Origin: Amphimedon queenslandica
Taxonomy: Eukaryota; Porifera; Demospongiae; Haplosclerida; Niphatidae
Length of the DNA: 32,853 bases
Direction of reading: 5' to 3'
NCBI RefSeq assembly: GCF_000090795.2
Contig: NW_003546505.1
Span: forward strand, 24,199-57,051
Part shown: positions 1-9,963 of the stretch, in pieces
How the letters are laid out: every line of letters starts with the position of its first letter
Position numbering within the stretch: position 1 is the first letter of the stretch
Made by a program: the position numbers and the translations under genes
The notes under the pieces: model-generated
The model's input: only the letters and a program-made list of their open reading frames with translations
What the model was told of the DNA's origin: nothing
Database searches by the model: none

Positions 1-526
1 ACAAGTGAGATTGACACTAGATACCATTGAAAGTACATCAGTAATAATCAATTTCAGATTACGAAGTGATGTTTTCATTATTTTATGAGATTCTAAAGTC
101 AAACTCCAATAAGTAGCAGGTTTACTGTTGTGCTCTATTATATAGGCAGTAGCCTATATGTAGGGTTAAGGTTGATTTTTTAAGATGGTGGGAGAATTTA
201 CAATTTTCAAATGCTTGTAACTCTTTCATCTTACATTGTACAGCCTTATAAATGGCTTATAGAAGCTCTCCTTTACTGAGCGATTCTCCTGGTACCTTTA
301 AAATGGGCTGCAATGTAGCGTGAGCCATTCTGGGGAATAGACCCAAATTCAAATTTCTGCAAAATTCTTCAGACTTTTTCTTGTTTCATTTTCTTCTATC
401 AACACAGAAATTTTTAAAACTAGACAACCTCTTGTGATGGCTTTTATATCATTCCTTTGAGCTTGGGTCAAGGACAAGACAAGTGCTTTTAGTAATTTAC
501 TTAAATCAAGTTTAAAAACTAATTAT
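1..526. other. No gene recognised
   Basis: This is AT-rich sequence with no long reading frame on either strand and no recognisable protein similarity. No terminal repeats were found. It lies outside the stretch that pairs with Helitron copy B, so it is probably host or unclassified repeat sequence flanking copy A. Confidence 0.5.
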
Positions 527-744
527 TTGGGCATGATTTATCACACCCCTCTTTTTTTAGACGCCATTTTGAAATTTAATGTGCATGCGCAAAGTTGCCA
601 TAGCTACTGTACTGTAGTCAGTGTATTGTACTACTGTAGTCTGCTCATTCGCTCTATTCTTCTCTTGGTCTTTGCTGAGGTTATCTTGCAAGTAGTGCCC
701 ACTGCTCAGACTAAGAGATCTCCAGTTCTTATTAGAGCTAATAG
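527..744 (+). other. Possible 5' exon ending at a splice donor
   Basis: An open frame of about 70 codons starts at ATG 527 and runs into a consensus donor, ATAG|GTAAGT (GT at 745-746). The frame closes inside the donor, as expected for an exon read into its intron. The deduced protein is hydrophobic and cysteine-rich and I recognise no domain. It could be a 5' leader exon for the Helitron copy A transcript, which starts about 165 bp downstream, or an unrelated host exon. The sequence that would match it in copy B is displaced by a hAT insertion and lies outside the window, so the arms cannot test it. Confidence 0.25.
581..607 (+). promoter_or_regulatory. Possible NRF1-like and X-box-like promoter motifs
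   Basis: GCATGCGC (583-590) resembles the core NRF1 site, and GTTGCCATAGCTAC (594-607) resembles half of an RFX X-box. They lie 5' of a possible first exon that ends at a good splice donor (745). This is motif matching by eye only, and short motifs occur by chance. Confidence 0.2.
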
Positions 745-909
745 GTAAGTATTTAATTTAACTATTAAATTTAAGATTCTTTTTTAAATTAAAGTGAAAT
801 TAAGGTTACGGCTGCTCAATATTGGCTACTCAAGTTCATTCAGTCAGCTGCTTTTGAACTACTGCATTGTATTCTTGGTACTGCAACAAATTGAGATAAG
901 TGTTATACA

Positions 910-1062
910 ATGATAAGTAGCAGCAGAGTTTATGATGATAATAATATACATCCTGCATACTTGTTGTTATGGTATATGTACTTAGTTCTAGTTTCAGTGT
1001 TTGGAGTGATTTTGGTTGTGACAATTGTACAAAAAGGAAGTAAAAAAGGAGAAGCAATTTAA
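910..1062 (+). pseudogene. Helitron A N-terminal hydrophobic segment
   Basis: A short frame from ATG 910 to TAA 1060-1062 (50 residues). After a polar start it has a run of about 25 hydrophobic residues (around YLVLVSVFGVILVVTIV), followed by a basic QKGSKKG tail. This looks like a single membrane-spanning or signal-anchor segment. Copy B encodes the same layout in the same frame (31495-31778) and continues into a basic region with ARAYYI. The frame in copy A is therefore probably cut short by an indel after KKGE. Whether it was fused to the Rep-helicase or was a separate small gene is not resolved. It is shorter than usual annotation cut-offs. Confidence 0.4.
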
Positions 1063-2057
1063 GAGGGAATAAAACTAAAAAAAGAAATGCAAAAAATTAT
1101 AATAATAGAATGCAAATGGAAGATTTCATAGATAATAATAGATCAAATGCCAGAGCATACTATATAAAGCAGTGTAACAGGGTCAAAAGCAAAGCAGGAA
1201 TTGCTTATTAAATCAGTACAAAATATAAGCTTGCTTATTCAATGCAGTTTCATGCATTGAACCCAGGTTATATATTGCAAAAATGTAAAAATTGGTAGTA
1301 CAAAAACAAAAATAAAAAAGTATGAAATCATTAGAGTATTTGCAAAAAATGTATTCCCAAAACCCCCTAAATAAGAAAATGTCTAAAAGAACGTTATCAA
1401 CAAAATCCGGACCCACAAAGACAAAAATCTTTAAAACGGTATTATGAGAATAGAGACGCAATATTACGTGCTAGGAAAGATAAATTTCTGAGATATAACT
1501 TTTCTGATAACGTAATGGATAAATTAAAAATGGCACTCAAGAAGGAAAATAAGAGGTGGCTAAATAAAAATTATTATGATTGTAATTATGGTCAAATATT
1601 ATATAGATTGCGTTCTAATTACTCATTACCTGCACCAAATAGTGAAGCAAAGGACTATTATTTTACTAAAATTATTGAAGCATTATATTACAGCCCCGAA
1701 TTAGTTGATAATTTATTACCATCAAGTATGAAAGGTATAGATTTTGAGAACACATCATATGACAGTAAATGTAATGCTGCATCAAGTTTATTGTTAGAAT
1801 CAGTTTTGAAAAACAGATCCCACAAAGTAGGCATATTGATACATGCCTCAAATAGCATTAGGAAATTGAATAGTTTTAGTAATTTTGGTGAGCAATGGCA
1901 CACAAAAAATAGTGAGTTTTATTTTTATGAATCAGCATATTTGTATCCAAATGATAATTCAGATAGGCAATTAGATAGTCCAATTGCAATCCCTGTTGAT
2001 ACAAATGGCATCTGTGATGTAGAAGGAGTGTTGATGTATCATGTATTGATAGAGTAG
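1063..2057 (+). pseudogene. Helitron A N-terminal basic region (KERYQQNP repeats)
   Basis: From 1063 to 1370 the frame is broken, but pieces such as NARAYYIKQC and FHALNPGYILQK can be read and match copy B. From 1371 to 2057 it is open. It begins with KERYQQNPDPQRQKSLKRYY, a lysine/arginine-rich repeat typical of the N-terminus of animal Helitron proteins, then gives about 180 residues including SNYSLPAPNSEAK and LENVLKNR-like blocks found also in copy B at 31376-30635. An ATG lies at 1515, but homology upstream shows it is not the true start. A single-base shift near 2024 ends the frame early; the next block continues in another frame. A DNA-binding role is suggested only by the basic composition. 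Confidence 0.6.
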
Positions 2058-2842
2058 AAGAATGTAATGATGATAGTGACTCTGAAGATGACAATTTCGG
2101 AAATAATAGAATGTATACTAATCAGAGAAAGCCTGCCCTCAAATGGCACTGTACAGACAGGTGCAAGCCTTTATTAGAACGTGATATTAGTGCTATAATT
2201 GAAGTTAGACAATATTTTGATGTACCCATTAAGGAATTGAGGAAGCATTTAGATGCATGTGATAGTTGTCCTAATAATCATTATATGACAAGATCCCTGC
2301 ATGTCGAAGAAATAAATCAAGAGCATGAACATGATTTCTGTGATAATCCATATGTAACGATAATTGTTAAAAAAGATGAAAATAATGTTGAAAAATATTT
2401 TAAGTATTCAGAAATTGTTTATGAAAAGATAGGCCATCCTATTTTGTGTAGTGGTAATGATACTGATTATAAAAGCATGCTGCATATTTTATGCACTGCT
2501 TCTGTTCATTATCCCTTGTTGAGACGCCTTTTAAGACACTTTTATGTTGCTAGAAATGCCCATTTAACAATAGATATTATTGATTCTTCCCTTTCTGATG
2601 GCAACATAGCACAATTGATAAATTTAAAAATTAATGAAGCCGATGAGACTGAATTTGATAATGTGTATTACGCTATAAACGATGGCGAAAAAGATGACCC
2701 ATTTAGAATACTAAACTTAGATTCTGTACTTTATTTTCAGTATTCAAATGCTATTGATGAATTTAAGAAAGCTTTGTCTGATCAGGCTGTTAATGCTTGT
2801 TGTAGCTGTGAGAGCCTTTTAAGAAAAAAAGTCTGTCACTGA
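2058..2842 (+). pseudogene. Helitron A Cys-rich region upstream of DUF6570
   Basis: After an acidic stretch (ECNDDSDSEDD) the main frame runs from about 2111 (MYTNQRKPALKWHC) to 2842. It has paired cysteines (WHCTDRC, CDSCPNN), a LLRRLLRHFYVARNA block and CCSCESLLRKK near the end. The layout matches copy B 30590-29860. The frame stops at 2840-2842 because a run of A residues (about 2821-2828) is one base longer than in copy B, where the frame reads on into SVTQAK. The Cys pairs could bind zinc, but no named domain was recognised with certainty. Confidence 0.6.
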
Positions 2843-3538
2843 AGCTAAAAATTTAGATAGCGATGTTTGGAATATCCTATTAGATTACATTAGAGAGAAT
2901 GATCCTACAGCATTAAATAAAGTTATGTATATTTGTAATCATTGTAAACCAATTATTAGGAAAAATGAAGTTCCAGCACGTTGTGTGCTCAATGGGTTAA
3001 AGTGTGAACCACTACCAAAAGAGTTAGAAAATTTGGATCCTTTAAGTTGCCAGTTAATACAGAGGGCCAAGTGTTTTCAGACAATTGTTAGACTAGGCAC
3101 ACACACCTTAAATGTGCCTACATATATTTCTTTAAAGGCCCTTAAAGGTGCTATGTTTTATTTACCCCTTCCATTAGAAAAACCATGGAAACTTTAAATG
3201 AGGTTGGTATAGATTCTAATCATTTGCCTAATCCAGAACTTTATATTATTATTAATGGACAACCTACTAAATCAAATAATGTCTGGCATAGTATAGTTGA
3301 TGTAAATAAAATAAAATCAGCATTAAGAAAATTAAAAGCAATAAATTGGCTTTATAGAAACGTAGACGATGATTCAATTGATGAATCATCAAAAAATGTT
3401 ATACAAGTAGTCAGCAATACTACTTGTAAAATGCTTAAGAAAGCAAATGATCAAGACTTAGAAGGCCTTTCGGCATATACGATTAGAAATCTTGATATTA
3501 AAATTGTAACAGGTTCTGATATTAGTCAATATAAATAA
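2843..3538 (+). pseudogene. Helitron A DUF6570-like region
   Basis: The block reads YICNHCKPIIRKNEVPARCV followed by NGLKCEPLPKELENLDPLSC, the pattern of the DUF6570 domain found in Helitron-type proteins (C-x2-C, then V-P, N-x-L, P-x-E-L-x-x-L). A shift between 3180 and 3200 separates two frames (2925-3197 and 3185-3538) that copy B also needs. The second part carries PELYIIINGQPTKSNNVWHS and ends at a TAA in DISQYK, just before the Rep region. The family's biochemical role is unknown. The assignment is from remembered family pattern, not a search. Confidence 0.55.
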
Positions 3539-4411
3539 ATAAATGTAAAAGAAACACCTATTGACAATAGGCAAGAGCATCTTGAATTGTTATGCTTTCC
3601 TACTTTATTTCCAGCTGGACAATATGGAGAGCATCACCCCAGACAAAGCTATCTAGCACAGACTTTATCATTTAGTGAATACATAAAATCTAGACTTTTA
3701 AACAAAGATTCCCAATTTCGTAGAAATCATTCATATTGTCTGCACTATTATGGATTAAAAATTAACAAAGCCTTAAAAACTGGCATACATAATTTATTAA
3801 AAACATCAAGGGGCAACATTTGTCAAACTGTTGCTGAAATATTAGAAAAAATAAATGTTTTAGATGAAGAATTTGAGGGCAAGTTAAGTACCATGTTGGC
3901 TCCAATACGGGGCACAAATCAATATTGGTTCAGTGTGAAAGGTGAGGTCAAAACTATGATTGCTGAGTATGGCTCACCAACACTTTTCCTTACATTAAGT
4001 TGTGTTGAATACGATTCAGCTGATATAGCCCAATATTTAAGAAAAGTAAATCATGCTTCTTCAATCATATAGTATCTCTAGATTATGTACTGAGGACCCT
4101 GTTTTAGTATCGCGACAATTTTCATACAAGTTTAAGGATTTCTTTAACATAGTCATTCTCCAGAGGGTGTTCTAGGCAAAGTAGAGCAATATTATGTTAA
4201 AAAAGAATATCAAATGCGTGGAGCACCTCAATATCACATCCTCCTATGGATTAAAAATGTACCTGTTGTTGGTATTGATCGTCCTGAAGAAATCTGTTCT
4301 TTCATACAAGATAGGATAACGTGTCATGTACCAGATAGTAATACATTGCCAGATTTAAATTTCTTGGTAACAAAATACCAAATGCACAAGTACAGCAAAT
4401 ACTGCAAGTGA
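3539..4411 (+). pseudogene. Helitron A Rep region (Helitron_like_N), HUH motif altered
   Basis: This is the replication-initiator endonuclease part, which in active elements nicks DNA for rolling-circle transposition. The frame 3587-4072 contains LLCFPTLFPAGQYGEH-type, LSFSEYIKSRLL, STMLAPIRGTNQYWF and GSPTLFLTLSC blocks, all typical of the Helitron-like N domain. A frameshift follows; the frame 4214-4411 begins MRGAPQYHILLW. The HUH site should read H-x-H here. Copy A has CAA (Gln) at 4229-4231 and His at 4235-4237, while copy B has His at both. Copy A's endonuclease would therefore be inactive even without its frameshifts. Similarity fades after KYCK at 4411. Confidence 0.75.
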
Positions 4412-5411
4412 AATATTAAAGTCGGCAAGACCTATGTATTTAGATGCTGATTCAATTTTCCTAGACCAGTAAGAGATAGTATTTGCATCAATGATGTAGA
4501 CAATAGCTTGAAATCATGCAATAAAATATATTATCTCAAACGAAATAAAAAAGAAGTTTGAGTCAACGACTACAACCCTTTACTGTTGAAATTGTGGCGT
4601 GCAAATATGGACTTACAAAGAGAAGAGTCTTTCCTTAACAGAATATGTAACTGGATATGTCACTAAAGCAGAAAAGAGTCATGCACATGACTTATGGCAT
4701 GAAGTCAGCAGCTGTGACAACATATACAGCAGGCTTTGTAAAATTGGACAAAAGCTACTTAGATCCAAAGAAGTAGGACTATATGAAGCTAGTGATCTTC
4801 TTGGTGAAAGTTTATACATGAAATCAGTAACTGTACAGTACATTAATGTGTACTTGCCTCATAAGAGGAGCAGAAAAATCAAAAACTATTTATATTTAAA
4901 TAAAATGAATTGATCTTCAAAAGACATTTTTAATCCTAGCATAATTGAAGACTTTTATCCAACAAGACCGAATAACATTGAAGATGTATCTCTTACAAAT
5001 TTGTTGCTAATTACAAATTTGATAAAATAGGGACAAATGGTGAAGAGAATACAAACCTCGATCAAAGCCAGTCCATAGAAAATTTAAACCTATGAAAGAA
5101 GCGGAAAAAAACAATTTTTATTACTCGCTAATATTTTTATTTCTGCCTTTTAGAGATGAGAGCACACTCATAATGGAAGGAGACACAATGGAAGAAGCTT
5201 TTATGCGTCACAGAGAAGCATCTATACGTGGCATTGAAAATCATTTCAACAAACTACAGAAATTGTAAGAAGCTGAACGTAATTGGAAGAAAATAGTCGA
5301 TGCAAGAAATAAAGCCGGTTTCACTGAAGAACTTGCTGATAACAAGGAAGATGATGAGCCTCAATTACTGGGTGAAATAATGGAAGTATTGCTGACATGC
5401 ATATAAATGTA
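4412..5411 (+). pseudogene. Helitron A Rep C-terminal part with tyrosine motif and linker
   Basis: Readable pieces are FNFPRPVRDSICI (about 4455), RVNDYNPLLLKLWRANMD (about 4560), and in the open frame 4599-4913 SLTEYVTGYVTKAEK, with two tyrosines four residues apart where Helitron Rep proteins carry their catalytic tyrosines. DLWHEVSSCDN and GLYEASDLLGESLYMKS follow. Further on, in broken frames, [17 protein letters not shown] and RHREASIRGIENHFNKLQ (5110-5260) match the linker that precedes the helicase in copy B and in the separate Helitron fragment at 11679-13260. At least four frame breaks lie in this kilobase. Confidence 0.65.
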
Positions 5412-5467
5412 CCTAATTTAACATTAGAGCAAAGAGAGACCTAATTTAACATTAGAGCAAAGAGAGA
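5412..5467 (+). repeat. 28-bp tandem duplication
   Basis: The 28-bp unit beginning CCTAATTTAACATTAGAGC occurs twice in tandem (5412-5439 and 5440-5467) with no mismatch seen. Copy B has one unit at the matching place (about 27257-27284). Because 28 is not a multiple of three, the duplication shifts the frame just before the helicase. It is a recent, copy-specific lesion. Confidence 0.85.
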
Positions 5468-5469
5468 CA

Positions 5470-6973
5470 ATGCTTAATGTAGATCAAAAAATAATTTTTG
5501 ATAAAATTAAGAGCCACCTTATAAGTCAAAAAGAACGTGAAGACTTATTAGAGAATGTGTCTTCAAAACTACTTAGATTAGATAATATCAAACCACTAAG
5601 GATGTTTATTAGTGGTGTTGGTGGAACTGGTAAATCGTTTTTAATAGAGGCAATAAAATGTCTAGTGGATGACATATGGCATCCATGAAGTAGTAAAATT
5701 ATGTGTGCTCTAGTAGCACCAACAGGTACAGCTGCATTTAATGTAGGTAGACTAACAATACATAGATTATTTCAGCTACCAGAGAGCATGAGGGAAAGAC
5801 AGCTGGATATTGGGCTTTGAATAAAGAAGCTCAGAAAAAAATAAAAATGACTTAAAAATTTAAAAATTATAATAGTAGATGAGGTATCTATGGTATACAA
5901 TCTAAATCTAGCATACTTACACATGCGCTTAGAAGATATATTTGGTACTGATGAATGGTTTGGATCTAAAAATATTTCATTTGTAGGTGACCTCTTACAA
6001 TTGCCACCAGTTAAAGGTAGGCCAGCATTTAAAAAATTTAGCAACAAGCTAGTAAAAACTAGACTTGGAGCAGCAAATGCAGTTAACATAAGGAAAGAAA
6101 CAGTAGAATATGATGAACTAACAATCAATGAGCGACAAAAAGGAGACGAAACTTTCTTCAAGATGCTTGATTCTGTTAGGCAGGCTGTATGACTAATGAA
6201 ACTATTCATACGCTTAAGAGTCGCGTAATTAAAGTTTCAATACAAGAAAAATATAAGGAATTTGAAAGTGAAGGAACAAATCCTCCAATTTGCCCATTTT
6301 CTAAGGTAGACACCTGCCAAAAAATCAATGAATTAATGTTAGAAAGTCTAGAAACTGAGAAAATAGAGTTAGCATGTGTTGATGTTGTGGATGAAAGTGG
6401 CAGCACAGCAAAATTTGACAAAAAAAAGAAAAAAAATTAGAGAAACTAAAAGATCAACCAAGCAAAACGGCTGGTTGAGAAACTGTAATGTCTTTAGCAG
6501 TAGGCTATAGAGAAATGCTAAGGCGTAATATTGATGTGACAGTAGGATTAGTTAATGGTGCCTTTGGTACAGTAATGGGTATTTATGCTACACATATATC
6601 AATTAAATTTGATCATATTGATGTACTTTGTGACATAGAAAGGGTTACATCTAGATTTATGCTATCTAAGAATTTGTATATACATAGGAAACAGTTTCCC
6701 CTTATACTTTCTTATGCTATTACTATACATAAATGTCAGGGCCTCTCACTAGATGCAGTCATTATTGATTTATTGACTGATGTTTTTGGGGATGGTGTGG
6801 CATATGTTGCATTGTCTCATGTACGTACATTAAATGGATTACATTCATTATCATTTGATCCTCTCTCTGTTAAAGTTAGTAGTCCGTGCAAATTAACCGC
6901 CTCAGAAGTAAATTTCGGAATGACTTACCTCAAATCAAGAAAAGTAAAGGAAAGAAGAGGAAGTTTCAGTTGA
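5470..6973 (+). pseudogene. Helitron A Pif1-type helicase domain
   Basis: An SF1B helicase that would unwind DNA during rolling-circle transposition. Motifs in order: Walker A GVGGTGKS (about 5614-5637); CALVAPTGTAAFNVGRLTIHRLFQ (about 5704-5778); Walker B IIIVDEVSMV (about 5866-5895); FVGDLLQLPPV (about 5980-6012); LVNGAFGTVMGIY (about 6548); SYAITIHKCQGLSLD (about 6709); and YVALSHVRTLNGL (about 6805). The last is motif VI, where Pif1 proteins normally have S-R; copy A has S-H, copy B keeps S-R. Breaks: a shift and stop near 5688, another near 5820, an overlap shift at 6189, a stop at 6476-6478 in PSKTAG*ET, and a shift near 6886. Confidence 0.85.
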
Positions 6974-7455
6974 CTGGTATAATTGATGATGGTGAACCTT
7001 GTAGTAAGAATGCCAAGGTGTCTGTTACTCACGTACAAAGTACTAGTCACAGTACCGTTAGTAGCAATAAACGTAGGAGAACTGATTTACAAAAGTTTAA
7101 TCGCCCCAAAAAGAGTAAAATATGTGACAATAATGCTTTAAATAAGCCTTGATCCAAAAAAGAAAAGTTGATGTAGACAGTAGTACTGACAATACTGCTT
7201 TGGTAGTGCCTCGCTCAAAAAAAGATCATAAATTAATTGTTTCAATTAATTTGAAAGACCTAAAAACCAAATTTAATGTCAAAGATGATGATAGTTGTAG
7301 TAGTCTCATTGTATCAATAAAACTCTCAAAGATTAAATGTAAACCAAAAGATAATACCAAGTATGTTGTAAAAAACGACCATTGTAGTAGCAGTCTGATT
7401 GTATCTATAAAACTCTCAAGCATTAAATTAAAGACAAGTAATCCAAAAACATGAT
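6886..7455 (+). pseudogene. Helitron A linker with repeated LIVSI motifs
   Basis: A lysine-rich, low-complexity stretch joins helicase and OTU. It starts INRLRSKFRNDLPQIKKSK, includes KNAKVSVTHVQST, and then has three related units: KLIVSINLKD (about 7229), DDDSCSSLIVSIKLSKIK (about 7284) and NDHCSSSLIVSIKLSSIK (about 7374). Each unit is a short hydrophobic strand beside serines; two are preceded by an acidic or serine-rich stretch, the pattern of SUMO-interacting motifs. That function is inference. A stop at 7150-7152 and another at 7452-7454 interrupt it. Copy B keeps the same three units (25521-25290). Confidence 0.6.
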
Positions 7456-8070
7456 GATGTCATCTTTACTGATGCAGAGCCTTCCAACCCAGATATTGTG
7501 AGATGGAGACAAAGGGATTATGTTTACTACCCGGGTAATGAAGAATTTCAAAGGTGGTGTGAGATTTTAAACCTTAAGTTTGTCACAGCTGCTAGAATCT
7601 TACCTGGCAGTCCAATAACACCATTGTCAGATGAAAGAGTTCCTAATAGTACTCTTGATGTCCTTGGTGATGGGAACTGTTTATTTTATGCCCTTTCATA
7701 TCTCATTACTGGGTCAATTTCTCAGCAATACGAATTACGTAAAGCAATTGTTAGTAATATGCCAAACTTTGAAGAATTGTTTAATAGTATGTTAAGTGCA
7801 ACCAAATATTCAAGCATATATGATTACATAAATAAGTCCAAAATGTATAGAAATTATGTGTGGGCTACTGACACAGAGATTATTACATTATCTGCAATAT
7901 TAGGTACAACCATATATTCATATTCACTTACTCCTATTTTTGTTGGCAGGGCTAGATATGGTACCCAGGAATTATATGGCATTCCTTGTGATACTAATAC
8001 ACCTGCTTTGTATTTGAAGCATGTTGGTACTAATCATTTCCAAGCAGTTAAATCTATTAATATTTCTTAA
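7456..8070 (+). pseudogene. Helitron A C-terminal OTU cysteine-protease-like domain
   Basis: The frame is open from 7456 to TAA 8068-8070. DIVRWRQRDYVYYPGNEEFQ leads into the OTU core: LDVLGDGNCLFYALSYLITG (catalytic-type Asp and Cys; Cys codon 7678-7680), then ATDTEIITLSAILGTTIYSY, and the C-terminal GTNHFQAV with the expected His (8035-8037). OTU proteases cleave ubiquitin-type conjugates. In Helitron/Helentron proteins the domain's role is unknown. All three core elements are present here, making this the best-preserved domain of copy A. Copy B has Ser in place of the Cys and a stop before the His. In the ancestor the domain was the C-terminus of the Rep-helicase polyprotein. Confidence 0.8.
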
Positions 8071-8629
8071 GCATTGATTGTTGATGGAAGTGGGTATGGT
8101 GTATGGGAGGTCCATCATCTTAAAAACATTGGTTATTTAATGTGACTTGTATTTCACTGCATGTGCAATGTGAGTGATGTGTGAGTGTGTCTGAAAACCA
8201 TTGGTGCATATCCACCCAGTATTGCTCAGTATGAAAAGATCTAACTGCATTTAGGAAGTGAGATTAATCAAGGTATAACAAATAATGGTAAATATTGATT
8301 ACTTGTTACTATAATGGAAAGGGAGAGGGTGTGAAAGAGGTTTACAGTTCATTAGACTTAAGCATTGATTCAAATTTGTGTGATTATCATTTATGTAGGA
8401 CAGAGGGTTAGGAAGGGAGGAAGCTGTCATTATCAAATCTGGATCTTGTTTGTGGCTTGTACTACATGTTTCTTACAAATAACAGGTACTTATGGATGGG
8501 GGCTCTGCTGAAAAATTTTTAAGCCTGACAGAAAAATTTTTGAGTAACATTAAAATTTGTTATTATACATGTAGTATTATTCAAGCAGTGATTCTGTACA
8601 TATAATAAATAATGATCATCATGCATGTT

Positions 8630-8752
8630 AATGCTGCCATCAATGCTGTGTGCATTACATATATCTAAATGCTTGTCAGCTGATGTTGCGCATAATGCTG
8701 CCATCAATGCTGTGCGCATAATAAATGCTTGCCAGTTGATGTTGCACATCAT
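8630..8752 (+). repeat. Minisatellite, two units (copy A tail)
   Basis: Two units of about 60 bp, beginning AATGCTGCCATCAATGCTGT and ending in CAGCTGATGTTGCGCAT (8630-8693 and 8694-8752). Copy B has three units at the matching place, so the array has changed length since the copies diverged. Central tandem arrays are known in Helentron-derived short elements. Confidence 0.8.
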
Positions 8753-9541
8753 TTATTGGTGATTGTTGTAACATGTGCATGTTCTCATTAACATAAAAAT
8801 ATTGTTTGCACATTTGAAATTCTTCATGTACACAATGTTATTATTTATTAAGCAGGTCATGAAAGTATCTTAATTGAGGATAGCATTAGTAAGCAATACT
8901 ACATGTATGTCTAAACTACATGAATGCACATATATGTATCATCCAATCAGAAACATTGTAGATGCTACCATTATCATTATTAGTTAGTACATGTATGTCA
9001 CATTCATATTTGAGGTCAGACTTAGAATGAGACTCAAAGGTGAAGGGGATGTTCCTCTATGTGAGCACCTGTATCTTGTTGGTGGTTTGTAATGTATGTT
9101 TGTGACAAACAGAAGGAATATCATGCATATATACATGTATATGTTTAGAATAGTGTACATGTAGTGGATTATTGATGCATTTATTGTGCTTGTAGTGTTT
9201 GATGATTATCATGCATGAATTTCATCCTTTTATAGTTTGTTGTATAATGGAGTTACAAGGAATACAAAAGTTCCATGTGATTGGTAATAAAGTTTGTTCA
9301 CCATTACTTTTTGTACTATTGTTATTATTAGCCTGTGTGTTTACATTGCTTGCCTTTGATGTGTTTCTGTTACTATGCGCTACAGGTATTGACAGCTGGA
9401 AAGGATTTGATGATTCAGCAATACTTTTACTTGATATTGGAATGTGCAATTACTGCAATATAATTAAAAGCTATTCTGGTTTTAGATTTTTGTAACTAAA
9501 TTAATTTCTTTATTACATGTAACTAATTTTTTTGTTGTAAG

Positions 9542-9749
9542 TCCTTGATCTTTAGTTTATCACACTGCAGGAGGCAACAGTTTTTAGCCTTATTGGTTTC
9601 ACATTATTGTAGTCTTAGCAATGGATTATGTAGCAAGATTGCATATTGGGTGATTACAAAGTGTCTTATGTATTTTGTAATAGGTAATGTTTCAAGGTTA
9701 CATCTATATTCTTTTAATGGTTATGTCATTAACTATGACCATGGCCACA
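9542..9749 (+). other. Exon-like module in copy A tail
   Basis: A segment of 208 bp flanked by an AG acceptor-like site (TTGTTGTAAG at 9532-9541) and a GTAAGT donor at 9750-9755. Two homologous modules occur in copy B's tail (21725-21934 and 22264-22466), also with acceptor and donor in the sense direction of the element. A frame stays open here but not in the two homologues, so it is more likely a non-coding or 3' UTR exon. Confidence 0.4.
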
Positions 9750-9963
9750 GTAAGTAGTGTAAATGATGTATAATTAACATGTATGTATCTATTACTGTAG
9801 GAAGATGGAATCTAAAGTATTTAAGCATTTTGGCTTGCTGAGCAATTCAACATTTTGAACATTATACTATTGTATTTTAGATTTTGCTTTTTGCGCTGTA
9901 AAATAATTGACCTTTTTGTTTTTAAAATACTATTTATAAAGAAAAAGTTTAAGTTAATAAAAG

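Larger units (their letters stand above)
910..9960 (+). mobile_element. Helitron-like element, copy A (decayed)
   Basis: A large rolling-circle-type transposon copy. Coding remnants run from about 910 to 8070 in the order: hydrophobic N-terminus, KERYQQNP region, Cys-rich region, DUF6570-like, Helitron Rep (HUH), Rep tyrosine motif, Pif1 helicase, LIVSI linker, OTU. A non-coding tail reaches about 9960. The whole block pairs in inverted orientation with 21480-31778, interrupted only by indels, and that pairing defines the limits given here. I could not identify the expected 5' TC or 3' CTRR-hairpin terminus with confidence, so the boundaries are homology limits, not proven element ends. Several frameshifts and stops, plus loss of the first HUH histidine, make it non-autonomous. 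Rep-helicase with an added OTU domain is known for some animal Helitron/Helentron lineages. Confidence 0.8.
8071..9960 (+). other. Helitron A 3' tail, shared with copy B
   Basis: Non-coding sequence after the OTU stop that pairs with copy B's tail in inverted orientation. Contents: ordinary sequence to 8460; a block CTGGATCTTGTTTGTGGCTTGTA (about 8440-8463) that recurs in diverged form at 9068-9090; a minisatellite (8630-8752); about 200 bp absent from copy B (about 9017-9230); and an exon-like module 9542-9749 bounded by TGTAAG|TCC and CCACA|GTAAGT. From 9750 to 9960 the similarity becomes weak. A hydrophobic frame at 9199-9495 is T-rich and is not called a gene. TACATGTA motifs are frequent. 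Confidence 0.6.

Noticed and set aside
5772-6209. Minus-strand frame opposite the copy A helicase
   Set aside because: Shadow of the conserved Pif1 coding strand; the same false frame appears opposite copy B.
8630-8752. CRISPR-like array
   Set aside because: Only two or three units, without short identical repeats and unique spacers, in a eukaryotic context; it is a minisatellite.
9199-9495. Plus-strand hydrophobic frame in the copy A tail
   Set aside because: It reads leucine runs from a T-rich stretch ending in TACAG, which looks like a pyrimidine tract before an acceptor. Copy B keeps parts of the frame but then hits a stop, and the duplicated unit does not keep it.
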